Source: Pedobacter caeni (GTDB taxonomy: Bacteria > Bacteroidota > Bacteroidia > Sphingobacteriales > Sphingobacteriaceae). Taken from it: a DNA stretch of 64,000 bases. Location: positions 1,426,001 through 1,490,000 of the forward strand of contig NZ_FQUQ01000001.1 of the NCBI RefSeq assembly GCF_900129215.1, read 5' to 3'. A program made the translations under genes and the position numbers. This document shows positions 50,716-58,789 of the stretch, one piece after another. How positions within the stretch are numbered: position 1 is the stretch's first letter; every line of letters begins with the position of its first letter. The notes below the pieces were generated by a model. That model had not been told where the DNA came from and did no database searches. It saw nothing but the letters and a program-made list of their open reading frames with translations.

Positions 50716-51504
50716 ATGTTTCTGATCATATTATTGAACCTGATGCTGATCCTGAGCGCTTGCCATTCTGAGGAAGACAAGCGCAGGAAGAAGCAGAAAG
50801 AAGAACTTGTATTACCTGTAACGGGAACTAAAATGGGAATAGGATTGATCCATTTTAACACGAATAAACCCCTTATGCTATACCAATCAAAGACAGATAC
50901 CCTACCTTACGATTCGATACAATTTGTAGCCCGGAAAACCGGCCTGAACAAAGGCCGATGCGACTTTCGAACAAAACACCTGGGGGATAAACTTCAACCT
51001 TATATCCTATCCGAAGGAGACTCTGATGCCGATGCTAAATCAAATATAAATATGGGCTTGATACGTTTTGTCCCACAGCTGGTGTTTAGGGTCATCGACA
51101 AAACCGATGATGGAGTTCAGGTTTTAATCAACGAGAAGACCTATGAAACAAGCTTTGTACGGGTAAATCCTAAAAAAGATTTACGGATAAATATGGATGA
51201 CAATGGTGGTTTCTTTGATCCGAATTTTAACCAGTCCAGGATCCCTGATTGGTTTTATTACGAAACCTGGGAGCAGGCACTGAAACGGGCAGCCTTTATC
51301 GATTATGATCCTAAGGAACTGTATGACAAACCTAATGGTAAAAAAATCCAAAAGAATGAAACTTACCAGTTAAAAGTCGATATCGTACAAGATGACTGGA
51401 TCAGATTTGTAGATAATTACACTGAAAAATTTCATGGATGGACAAGATGGAAAGTAAAAGACAGCATTATAGTTCAGATTACATTAAATGGCGGGTATGA
51501 ATAG
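50716..51504 (+). CDS. Hypothetical lipoprotein
   Basis: I start at MFLIILLNLMLILSACHSEE (ATG 50716), a textbook lipoprotein signal peptide with a Cys lipobox. The frame is open from 50557, but that part overlaps the MORN-type gene. The mature protein has no motif I recognise; it is beta-rich (GIGLIHFNTNKPLMLYQSK, DDGVQVLINEKTYETSF). The following gene also encodes a lipoprotein (19-bp gap after the stop), so the cluster looks like a surface-lipoprotein operon. Confidence 0.7.
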   Translation: MFLIILLNLMLILSACHSEEDKRRKKQKEELVLPVTGTKMGIGLIHFNTNKPLMLYQSKTDTLPYDSIQFVARKTGLNKGRCDFRTKHLGDKLQPYILSEGDSDADAKSNINMGLIRFVPQLVFRVIDKTDDGVQVLINEKTYETSFVRVNPKKDLRINMDDNGGFFDPNFNQSRIPDWFYYETWEQALKRAAFIDYDPKELYDKPNGKKIQKNETYQLKVDIVQDDWIRFVDNYTEKFHGWTRWKVKDSIIVQITLNGGYE

Positions 51505-51523
51505 TGTTCATAATGATACAAAG

Positions 51524-51916
51524 ATGAAAATTAAGTTATGTTGCTACGGATTACTGCTGGTATTGTTTATTTCCTGTACGCAAAAAAATGGTCACACAGC
51601 CAGAGGTAAGGAAACCGTCATTACTGCGGATAGTACGTTAAAATGGGTAGATTATCGTTTTGGTGAGCTGCCACCTGTTGGATATTATATGGCCATGGAC
51701 AGCATCATCCGGAAATGGGGCATCCGCTATGAACGTGTGGAAGGTGGTTGTGATGTGAGGCCTGACGAACAAAGAGTGTACGAAAAAGACAATTATAAGT
51801 ACTTCCGCATTCTGGAAAACACTTATGGTGAAAACTGGCGGGAGCGCTTCAATGCCGAGGTATCAGCATTGGACCGTAAATTTCAAAAGGACAAACAAAC
51901 CTATAAAAAACAATGA
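51524..51916 (+). CDS. Small hypothetical lipoprotein
   Basis: I start at MKIKLCCYGLLLVLFISCTQ (ATG 51524), a lipoprotein signal with the Cys at about residue 18; the frame is open from 51488, and that part overlaps the preceding gene's end. The mature part (about 110 residues) is charged and aromatic, with WVDYRFGELPPVGYYMAMDS and a single pair of Cys-poor stretches. I recognise no family. The stop overlaps the retropepsin-like start by 4 bp. Confidence 0.65.
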   Translation: MKIKLCCYGLLLVLFISCTQKNGHTARGKETVITADSTLKWVDYRFGELPPVGYYMAMDSIIRKWGIRYERVEGGCDVRPDEQRVYEKDNYKYFRILENTYGENWRERFNAEVSALDRKFQKDKQTYKKQ

Positions 51917-52812
51917 AACTGATTTATTTATTACTCCTTTCTATCATCACTCTTAATGTTTCAGGACAGTCGAAACCAATCAGCATTATCCCTTTTAAAC
52001 TGGAAAAAAACTGTATTTACCTTTATGTTAAGGTAAATGAAAAAGACAGTGTTAAATTTCTGTTCGATACCGGTGCAAATGGCTCAGTGATCAATAGCCA
52101 ATCTGTTAAAAAATTAGGATTAAGCGTTGACGGAAAATCAGAAAACAAAGGTTCAAACGGAACCAACACCGTAGAACAAAGCAATGGCAACAAAGTAAGC
52201 TTTGGAACAATCGAAAGAAAAAAAGTAGATTTTGCACTCATTCCATACGATACTGATGCCTTTGATGGCGTATTTGGAACTGACTTAATGAAAGGAAACA
52301 CCGTTGAAATTGATTACAATAAAAACGAAATCAGATTTTTTAAGGAAGATGATAAAGAAGTTGATTATTCCTCCTATGAGAAAATGAAACTTCATCTGGT
52401 TGATGATTATCCTGCCGTTGAAAGTAGTTTTACCGTAAATGGACTAAAATATTCCGGGCTATTCGGCCTTGACAGTGGTGCGGATGATATACTGACCCTC
52501 GCCTCTCCTTTTGTACGTAAAAACGACCTGGTTCAAAAAATGAGAAAGATAGGTGCCGCATCTTTTCAGGGTTCAGACGGTTCCACTTACGAAATGCCAA
52601 TTGTTTTATGCCCTTCAATAGAATTCTCCGCTAAATTTCTTTACAACATTCCTGTTTCATTATCTGCTTCTGTTGATGGGATTGATGCTACAGATAAAAT
52701 GGCAGGATTTTATGGAAACAGTTTTCTGAAAAGATTCAATACCATTATCGACTTTAAAAATCAGCTGATCTATTTTAAACTAAACCGTAATCTGTATACG
52801 GGCTTCGATTAA
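51913..52812 (+). CDS. Secreted retropepsin-like aspartic protease domain protein
   Basis: A 299-residue protein with a short signal peptide (LIYLLLLSIITLNVSGQS). It has two half-domains with the pepsin-like signatures FLFDTGANGSVIN (about residues 51-63) and FGLDSGADDILT (about 184-195), so both Asp of a retropepsin-type active site are present in one chain. Such bacterial proteins are periplasmic or surface aspartic proteases. The substrate is unknown. It is the last gene of the lipoprotein cluster. Confidence 0.75.
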   Translation: MKLIYLLLLSIITLNVSGQSKPISIIPFKLEKNCIYLYVKVNEKDSVKFLFDTGANGSVINSQSVKKLGLSVDGKSENKGSNGTNTVEQSNGNKVSFGTIERKKVDFALIPYDTDAFDGVFGTDLMKGNTVEIDYNKNEIRFFKEDDKEVDYSSYEKMKLHLVDDYPAVESSFTVNGLKYSGLFGLDSGADDILTLASPFVRKNDLVQKMRKIGAASFQGSDGSTYEMPIVLCPSIEFSAKFLYNIPVSLSASVDGIDATDKMAGFYGNSFLKRFNTIIDFKNQLIYFKLNRNLYTGFD

Positions 52813-52842
52813 ACGGTTTTTGAGTGGGAAACCTGCTCAAAA

Positions 52843-53487
52843 TTAATCCAGCAGGTAATCAACAACCGCATTTTTATATACAGGTTTCTGCACCTGCAGT
52901 TTGAGGTTTTTAATGATCCTGAGTGGCCCCTCGGCAGCAAACATATTGATCAGCCATGGCGGCAAAGTTCCTCCGGGATCTACATGTATTGTGTATTCTA
53001 TGTTTACGTGGCCAGCTCCTGCCGGGCTGATGATCCATTTCCCTTTGGAATCCTGGATTCTTACTATACCTTTCTTTTCAGCCACATATCCCTTTACGGC
53101 TGGTCCATCTATGGTAACAACCTTTGTAACTGCATTTTGGCTAACCTTTAAATGTGCCACAAAATCCCGGTTCTGTAAAGGCCAGGGCAAACTGATTTCT
53201 GAATAATAATAAATTTCATCAGGGGAAACTCTTTTGATCAGTGTGCATGATTTTGTATGGTATACCCAATCTACAGCAGATTCCACATCCATCAACAAGG
53301 CCACCACCTGTGATGCAGTTGCTTTAACATTACATTGTGCCTTTACCGCTTTGATCCTGGAGTTTGGCAATACCCCGGTATAAATCTTTATCCCCTCTTT
53401 TTCGACTTCGGGTATCCAATTGTTTTGCGCTGCAACAGGAATAAACTTAGCAGTTAACAGCAAGGTGATCAATAATACTTTATGCAT
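52843..53487 (-). CDS. Secreted START/SRPBCC-like lipid-binding domain protein
   Basis: A 214-residue protein with a signal peptide (HKVLLITLLLTAKFIPVAAQ). The mature part reads as a START-type SRPBCC domain: EGIKIYTGVLPNSRIKAVKAQC, VESAVDWVYHTKSCTLIKRV, EIYYYSEISLPWPLQNRDFVAHL and GHVNIEYTIHVDPGGTLPPWLIN, the order of a START fold. Such proteins bind lipids or other hydrophobic ligands in a deep pocket. It is convergent with the retropepsin-like gene. Confidence 0.8.
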   Translation of the reverse strand: MHKVLLITLLLTAKFIPVAAQNNWIPEVEKEGIKIYTGVLPNSRIKAVKAQCNVKATASQVVALLMDVESAVDWVYHTKSCTLIKRVSPDEIYYYSEISLPWPLQNRDFVAHLKVSQNAVTKVVTIDGPAVKGYVAEKKGIVRIQDSKGKWIISPAGAGHVNIEYTIHVDPGGTLPPWLINMFAAEGPLRIIKNLKLQVQKPVYKNAVVDYLLD

Positions 53488-53527
53488 TTTTGAAGTTAAA
53501 AGTATAGATAAGGCAAAGGTGTAAATT

Positions 53528-54232
53528 TTAATCCTGTTTGAACTCCTTTAATGTTCCATCCGGATTAAACTGAATGAAATAACGCTCCCTGGTGCCATCA
53601 ATGTTCATCGGATACCATTCGATCCGATGCTTGTAGATGGTAATGTAAGTATGGTCACTTGCCTTCGCTCCTTCAATATGGGAAGCTTTTTCATTATAGA
53701 TACCCGTTACTTTGGCAACGTTAGAAAACGGGATACTATTCAGCGAAACCAGGTTGCTCTTTACGTCGTCTTTTACAGATAATTGCTTAGGCTTGGGTGC
53801 AGACCACTTACCTGCATTGTATTCATAACTATCTACGTACTTAGGGTTTTCAGGATGCTGAAGCATGACCGTGATGTGGCCATCATTATAAAAATTAATA
53901 TTCAAATAAATGAAAATTTCCTTTCCCAGATATTGGGGTAGTTTTTTTAAGTCGTTTTCGGCTTTTGTCAGCTGATCAACATTCGTTAAAAAACCAATTG
54001 CTTTCCCTTCAACATGTTGTTCTGTATAGGTACTGGTATGTGTTTCTACGGTAGTACTGCTGGTGGTTTCGGTTTGTGTATCAAAATGGTCTTCATTTCC
54101 GGCGGGTTTAGCCTGCGCCGTTTTATTGGCTATAGAATCATTTGGCTGAAACGTTTCCTCGACACTTTTCGAGATCTGCTTACAACTAAAGAGAATCTGG
54201 CTGCAAATCATTAGGGCAATTAACTTCTTCAT
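53528..54232 (-). CDS. Hypothetical lipoprotein
   Basis: A 234-residue lipoprotein with a lipobox around Cys17 (MICSQILFSCKQ), a Thr/Ser-rich linker (about residues 50-75) and a beta-rich domain (QYLGKEIFIYLNINFYNDGHITVMLQHPENPKYVDSYEYN). I recognise no named family. It follows the membrane-protein gene by 5 bp on the same strand, so the two probably form one operon. Confidence 0.65.
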   Translation of the reverse strand: MKKLIALMICSQILFSCKQISKSVEETFQPNDSIANKTAQAKPAGNEDHFDTQTETTSSTTVETHTSTYTEQHVEGKAIGFLTNVDQLTKAENDLKKLPQYLGKEIFIYLNINFYNDGHITVMLQHPENPKYVDSYEYNAGKWSAPKPKQLSVKDDVKSNLVSLNSIPFSNVAKVTGIYNEKASHIEGAKASDHTYITIYKHRIEWYPMNIDGTRERYFIQFNPDGTLKEFKQD

Positions 54233-54237
54233 ACGGT

Positions 54238-55224
54238 TTAGCTTAATTCATTTAAATCACTGGCGAAAGCAATCCGTGTAGGATCGGATTTGAGGTAAAA
54301 AATCTCCATATGTTCGACTTTTATACTGTTTAAATCCAGCAGGTTTACAATCTTTTTTATATTTCCGTTATACGTTTGCTGCTTGTCGTCGGTATATTCC
54401 AGCTCGAAACGAATCATAGGCTGTTCGTTAATATAGGTTCCTGTCTGACTGGCACTGATGAGTCTGGCATTTGTCCTTACTCCTTTAAACTTAATTAAAG
54501 GGCTATTGTCCCTGTAATCTCCCCCCAACTTGTTAACCACAAGATCTACTAAAATCCTGTAAAATAAAAGAACCAGCGGACAAACGATTAGTGGGTGCCC
54601 AAAACTCATAAACCTCCAGCCCATACCATGACTTTCGGATTGATAGGCATAGACATAATATCCCAGCAGAACGACCAGGATTGCCAGCACACCCAGGGTT
54701 CTGAACAAGACAATTTTGGTATGTATTTTCACTATGGTACCTGAAAAAATAAAGTAGGGAATACGTTTCATTTCCTTATCAATCAATAGCACTACCTTTT
54801 TCCCAACCTCATAACGACGTTCAAAAGGTTTACTGTCTGTCACACCAGACTTCTGCACAATTTCTGTACCTACCAGGTTTTTAAAGGCCAGCTCCAGCAG
54901 ATAAGTATCCATTTCTGCTCCTGGCCTGGTTACCTTTTTTACACTTAAAATCCGGGCCTCTCTAGGTTCTCCTTCCTTTTCCAGGTACTCAATATTCTTT
55001 TTGGAAGTAAAAACATTTAACACCCATTTTTGGTAAAAGACCACCAGGACAACAATCCACATGATGATGGATGCCGCTAAAATAAAAAGGGAAAGCCAGG
55101 GGTTACTCTCTCTGAGTCCGTTGATGTCATCCTGATTAGTCGTAGAATAATAGATGATCATGGGGAATGGAATGGCAAAGAAAAGGCTATAAATTGTCCA
55201 GAAAATTAAAGCGCCACGTTTCAT
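54238..55224 (-). CDS. Membrane protein, DUF3592-like
   Basis: I start at MKRGALIFWTIYSLFFAIPF. The frame is open 12 codons upstream. Helices lie near the N-terminus and at about residues 48-65 and 170-190; between them are beta-rich domains with the pattern EGEPREARILSVKKVTRPGAEMDTYLLELAF and FERRYEVGKKVVLLIDKEMKRIPYF. These resemble DUF3592-type domains, in which a membrane protein carries soluble beta modules. The function is unknown. It is translationally close to the following lipoprotein gene. Confidence 0.7.
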   Translation of the reverse strand: MKRGALIFWTIYSLFFAIPFPMIIYYSTTNQDDINGLRESNPWLSLFILAASIIMWIVVLVVFYQKWVLNVFTSKKNIEYLEKEGEPREARILSVKKVTRPGAEMDTYLLELAFKNLVGTEIVQKSGVTDSKPFERRYEVGKKVVLLIDKEMKRIPYFIFSGTIVKIHTKIVLFRTLGVLAILVVLLGYYVYAYQSESHGMGWRFMSFGHPLIVCPLVLLFYRILVDLVVNKLGGDYRDNSPLIKFKGVRTNARLISASQTGTYINEQPMIRFELEYTDDKQQTYNGNIKKIVNLLDLNSIKVEHMEIFYLKSDPTRIAFASDLNELS

Positions 55225-55286
55225 CTTTTTACAAATTAGCAAGGATTGATCAAATACCAAATAAAGCTAGCAAATAAGGAATACGC

Positions 55287-56729
55287 TCAGAAATTAATTG
55301 TTCTTTTTTTCATCTCGTCCCTGATCATGTTTCCCAATTGCCGGATGGCCTGTTCTATTTTTTTGCTCCACAGGTTACTACAACTCATCCGGATATAGTT
55401 TGTATAATCTCCACGGTTGGAAAACAGGCCTCCCGGAGCAATCTGAATATGCGCTGCGATTGCCTTTTGATGAAGTACAACTGCATCAACTCCTTTGGGC
55501 AATTCAATCCAGAGTACCAGGCCACCTTTCGGTCTGCTCACTTTGGTTTCTAAAGGAAAGTATTGCGCTATGGCCTGTAAGGTCAACAACATCAGTTTGT
55601 GCAACTCAGGCCTTAACCTGCGCAAATGGCGGTCGTATGCTCCTGTATTTAACAGTTGCAACAGCGACAACTGAACGACACTTGCTGTAGCCACATTGGT
55701 GACCGCTTTCAGTCTGATCACTTTCTCTGTAAATCTTCCCGGAGCACACCATCCGACGCGGTATCCGGGCGCTACAGATTTAGAAAAAGAAGAGCACAAC
55801 ATCACCCATCCATCCTCATCGTAGCTTTTTATATTTGAAGGTCTTTCTGCATCAAAGTGGAGATCCCCATAAATATCATCATCAATAATTGGTATCCTCT
55901 TTCGCTTTGCAAAGGCCGCGATATCTCTTTTCTTCTGATCGGACAGCATCGCTCCGTTGGGATTGTTAAAATTAGAAATCAGTACACAGGCAGCCACCTG
56001 ATGCTCCTCACATACCTGCGCCAACTGATCGAGGTCAATTCCCGATAAAGTATCTCCCGGAAGTTCTACTATTTTCAGCCCGAGTGCTTCAATCGTCTGA
56101 AGGATTCCGTAGTAAAAAGGCGTTTCTACAACGATGGTATCCCCTTTTTCGGCTACCGCTCTCAGGCATAGGTTTACAGCTTCCAATGCCCCGTTTGTAA
56201 TGACCACATCTTCTGCATGGAGTGCGCCAAACCATCGGAAAGACCTCCCGGCGATTGCCTGTCTCAGCAAAGGATTTCCATTGGCCTGTTCGTATAATAA
56301 ATGTGCGCCTGTCAGGTCTCTTGAAGCATGTTGCAGACTTCGTCTGATCGCATTAAGCGGCAAAAGGCCCGGGTCCAGCACCGCATTAAAAAAAGATATA
56401 AAAGATTTGTGCTCCTGGCCTTCCCTGCTGATTTCGTGTAAAAGCGGATTAACCCTCACTTCACTTGCAGCAGATACCCTTTTGCAGCTTTGTGGTAAAT
56501 CAGCATTCAGGATAGATTTTCTCAAGACCACATAGCCTGAACGCTCCTTGCCCAGAATCAGGCCTTTATCGATCAGTAGCATAAAAGCCTTCAATACCGT
56601 ACCTACACTCACCCGGAACCGCAAACTGATCAGGCGCAAAGAAGGAAGTTTCTGACCAACAGGATAAACCTCTGTATTGATTAATTTCTCCAGTTCATCT
56701 GCAATGCTCAGGTATTGAAACGCTTTCAT
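55287..56729 (-). CDS. MocR-type regulator (GntR helix-turn-helix plus aminotransferase domain)
   Basis: A 480-residue fusion. The first 70 or so residues are a GntR winged-helix domain (INTEVYPVGQKLPSLRLISLRFRVSVGTVLKAFMLLIDKGLILG). The rest is an aminotransferase class I fold binding PLP, with the lysine in SSFSKSVAPGYRVGW and the pattern ISNFNNPNGAMLSDQKK. MocR proteins sense PLP or amino acids and regulate an adjacent gene. The divergent Asp/Glu racemase gene is the natural target, and direct repeats lie at the start region. Confidence 0.9.
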   Translation of the reverse strand: MKAFQYLSIADELEKLINTEVYPVGQKLPSLRLISLRFRVSVGTVLKAFMLLIDKGLILGKERSGYVVLRKSILNADLPQSCKRVSAASEVRVNPLLHEISREGQEHKSFISFFNAVLDPGLLPLNAIRRSLQHASRDLTGAHLLYEQANGNPLLRQAIAGRSFRWFGALHAEDVVITNGALEAVNLCLRAVAEKGDTIVVETPFYYGILQTIEALGLKIVELPGDTLSGIDLDQLAQVCEEHQVAACVLISNFNNPNGAMLSDQKKRDIAAFAKRKRIPIIDDDIYGDLHFDAERPSNIKSYDEDGWVMLCSSFSKSVAPGYRVGWCAPGRFTEKVIRLKAVTNVATASVVQLSLLQLLNTGAYDRHLRRLRPELHKLMLLTLQAIAQYFPLETKVSRPKGGLVLWIELPKGVDAVVLHQKAIAAHIQIAPGGLFSNRGDYTNYIRMSCSNLWSKKIEQAIRQLGNMIRDEMKKRTINF

Positions 56730-56768
56730 CTGTTATACTTAAATAGTCAATTTCTGTATCTGTTACAG
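56728..56768. promoter_or_regulatory. Direct repeats ATCTGTTAnA at the MocR/racemase divergence
   Basis: ATCTGTTATAC at 56728-56738 (overlapping the MocR start codon) and ATCTGTTACAG at 56758-56768 have identical spacing of 30 bp, about three helical turns. The second also forms CTGTA-N5-TACAG with 56754-56768. Direct repeats are usual MocR binding sites. The site lies between the divergent starts at 56729 and 56828. Confidence 0.5.
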
Positions 56769-56827
56769 TTACTCAAAGCTATCTACTTTTACCTCATAAA
56801 AACAATGAATTTTAAAAACTTATACAA

Positions 56828-57529
56828 ATGAAAAGAATCGGACTTGTTGGAGGAATCAGCTGGACATCTACCGTAGATTACTACCGTTATATCAATGAAG
56901 GCGTAAATGAACAACTTGGGGGACTAAATTTTGCAGAATGCATCATCTACTCCGTTAATTTTGATGATTTTCAACGTTTCAATGCAGCATACGATTGGGA
57001 TTCGACTTTTGAATTGCTCGTTAGCGCTGCTGAAAATCTGAAAAAAGCTGGTGCTGAAGCCATTGTTTTGTGCGCCAATACCGCCCATATTGTGTCAGAC
57101 CGGATTGCAGAAAGGGTAAATCTCCCGCTTATAGACATTACGACAGCGGTTGCAGACGCCATTAACAAAGTAAACCTGAAAAAAGTAGGATTACTGGGAA
57201 CCACCTATACGATGGAATTGGATTTCTATAAAGACAAACTGATAGCCAACGGAATTGAGCCCCTTATTCCGGAAAGTCAGGAAGACAGGGATTATATTGA
57301 AGATGCCTTAAGAAATGAATTGGGACGAGGGGTACTGAATCCGGAAACCAAAAAGAAATACCTGGCCATTGTGCAGCAGTTGATAGACAGAGGTGCAGAA
57401 GGTATCATTTTGGGCTGTACAGAAATTCCGTTGTTAATTCATCAGGAAGACATTGCAGTTCCTGTTTTTGATACGACAATGATCCATGCTGAAGCTGCAG
57501 TTGCCTTTGCAGTAGCAGCTGACAAATAA
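56828..57529 (+). CDS. Aspartate/glutamate racemase-family protein
   Basis: A 233-residue protein of the Asp/Glu racemase superfamily. The two catalytic cysteines are visible, in VLCANTAHIVSDRIA (about residue 82) and IILGCTEIPLLIHQ (about 195), as in the PLP-independent two-base mechanism. This would interconvert L- and D-aspartate or glutamate, giving D-amino acids for the cell wall, or act as a hydantoin-type racemase. It is divergent from the MocR-type gene, which probably controls it. It ends at a GC-rich hairpin. Confidence 0.88.
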   Translation: MKRIGLVGGISWTSTVDYYRYINEGVNEQLGGLNFAECIIYSVNFDDFQRFNAAYDWDSTFELLVSAAENLKKAGAEAIVLCANTAHIVSDRIAERVNLPLIDITTAVADAINKVNLKKVGLLGTTYTMELDFYKDKLIANGIEPLIPESQEDRDYIEDALRNELGRGVLNPETKKKYLAIVQQLIDRGAEGIILGCTEIPLLIHQEDIAVPVFDTTMIHAEAAVAFAVAADK

Positions 57530-57549
57530 GTATTTCTCCCTTTATCACT

Positions 57550-57579
57550 CCGGAAAGGGTGATCCCCGACCCTTTCCGG
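57550..57579. terminator. Hairpin terminator after the racemase gene
   Basis: Arms CCGGAAAGGGT (57550-57560) and ACCCTTTCCGG (57569-57579) form an 11-bp stem after the racemase stop, with a weak T-tail, between convergent genes. Confidence 0.65.
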
Positions 57580-57640
57580 TTATTTACAGGAGCTGACATT
57601 GATCTGATGTTGTATTTATATCAGCTGTATTGCCCGGCAA

Positions 57641-58357
57641 TCAGGCCTCTGCCGGTGTGGAGACGCTATGCCACTCATGCTCAATTTCTGTCATCAATAA
57701 GGCGTGGTCAAAAACAACGGATCCTTTTGGAAAGAGGTGCTGATCTTCAAAAAAACTGGAGCTGACCTGTGACACCTCCAGGGCTCTCATTTCCCATCGG
57801 TAAGTCTGTAGCTTAAGACCGTCAAATTGCTTTTTATTTGGAGAATACCCCAAAGAACCCTTTTCGAAAAAAAGAGAAGCTTCATCTAAAGTCTGAAATA
57901 TAGAGTTCTCAGTCAGAAGCTCCACTTCTTTTGCATCAATAGAAACACCTGTTTGATCAGCACTTACAAAATCAATATGATACTGACCATTTGCTTCTTC
58001 TACATTGAATTTTGCAAGATGATGAACTCCGGGAAACAGCCAGCCACCGACAATGGTATTGAGTCTTAGCGAAGTGTCCCTTCTGGGGATATACACCCCT
58101 TCCCTAACCTCCCCGCCTTCATCCCACTCTACTGCAATCCTGTGCGCTCCGTTTTCTGAAGAAACACCAACTAAATCAGGAAAACCTTTCGGCTTTATAT
58201 TTTTCAGGCGGATTAAACAAATGCCTGCAATTGCCTTGTCTTTATAAATTTTAGGGCGAAACGGAAAAGGGAGCAGCTGTTGTACTACCGCCGGATCAGC
58301 AGTATAATTGATCAATATCCTTCGTTCAATGTTACCGTGTATAGTAGGTATCTTCAT
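57641..58357 (-). CDS. DUF2071/YqjF-like protein
   Basis: A 238-residue protein starting MKIPTIHGNIERRILINYTADPAVVQQLLPFPFRPKIYK, with GICLIRLKNIKPKGFPDL and ENGAHRIAVEWDEGGEVREGVYIPRRDTS in the usual DUF2071/YqjF order. The rest fits the family; the fold resembles acetoacetate decarboxylase-like proteins, and no function is established. It is convergent with the racemase gene and upstream-divergent from the second YCII/ECF module. Confidence 0.8.
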   Translation of the reverse strand: MKIPTIHGNIERRILINYTADPAVVQQLLPFPFRPKIYKDKAIAGICLIRLKNIKPKGFPDLVGVSSENGAHRIAVEWDEGGEVREGVYIPRRDTSLRLNTIVGGWLFPGVHHLAKFNVEEANGQYHIDFVSADQTGVSIDAKEVELLTENSIFQTLDEASLFFEKGSLGYSPNKKQFDGLKLQTYRWEMRALEVSQVSSSFFEDQHLFPKGSVVFDHALLMTEIEHEWHSVSTPAEA

Positions 58358-58383
58358 TGGTATATAAAATAAATGAACTATTT

Positions 58384-58411
58384 TGTCCCTAAACGAGCTA
58401 CCCGATTGTCA
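58384..58411 (+). promoter_or_regulatory. Putative ECF sigma promoter (copy 2)
   Basis: TGTCCC (58384-58389), 16-bp spacer, TTGTCA (58406-58411), 39 bp before the YCII-gene ATG. It matches copy 1 (TGTCCC-N16-TCGTCA) in both boxes except one base and in spacing. Confidence 0.6.
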
Positions 58412-58450
58412 ACCTTTTAATTAACCAGGTATTTATTAAACAAACGATTT

Positions 58451-58789
58451 ATGAAAGAGTTTTTAATGCTGATCAGAGAAAATGCGGAGTACGGAGAAAT
58501 GACTGCTCAGCAAATGCAGGATGACGTCGAAAAACAGATCAAATGGGTAGAAGAACTAATGGCGAAAGGCAATTTTAAGGATGGAAACCCGCTTAATCCT
58601 GATGGGGCACACGTTAGAGGAAATGTCATTACCGATGGCCCTTATGTGGAAAGCAAAGAGTGTATCAGTGGTTATTATTTTCTGCTGGCCAATTCTTTGG
58701 AAGAAGCAACTGAACTGGCTAAAGGATGTCCGTCATTAGCGCTTGGCGCCACTGTGGAAATCAGAGAAATTATTCAGGTTGAGTTATAA
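58451..58789 (+). CDS. YCII-related (DGPF-type) small protein, second copy
   Basis: A 112-residue YCII protein with VITDGPYVESKECISGYYFLL (about residues 58-78). It begins MKEFLMLIREN, like the first copy, with which it shares the DGPY core and a similar C-terminus (ATVEIREIIQV). It precedes an ECF42-like sigma gene with overlapping frames. The YCII partner of ECF42 systems has no proven biochemical activity. Confidence 0.88.
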   Translation: MKEFLMLIRENAEYGEMTAQQMQDDVEKQIKWVEELMAKGNFKDGNPLNPDGAHVRGNVITDGPYVESKECISGYYFLLANSLEEATELAKGCPSLALGATVEIREIIQVEL

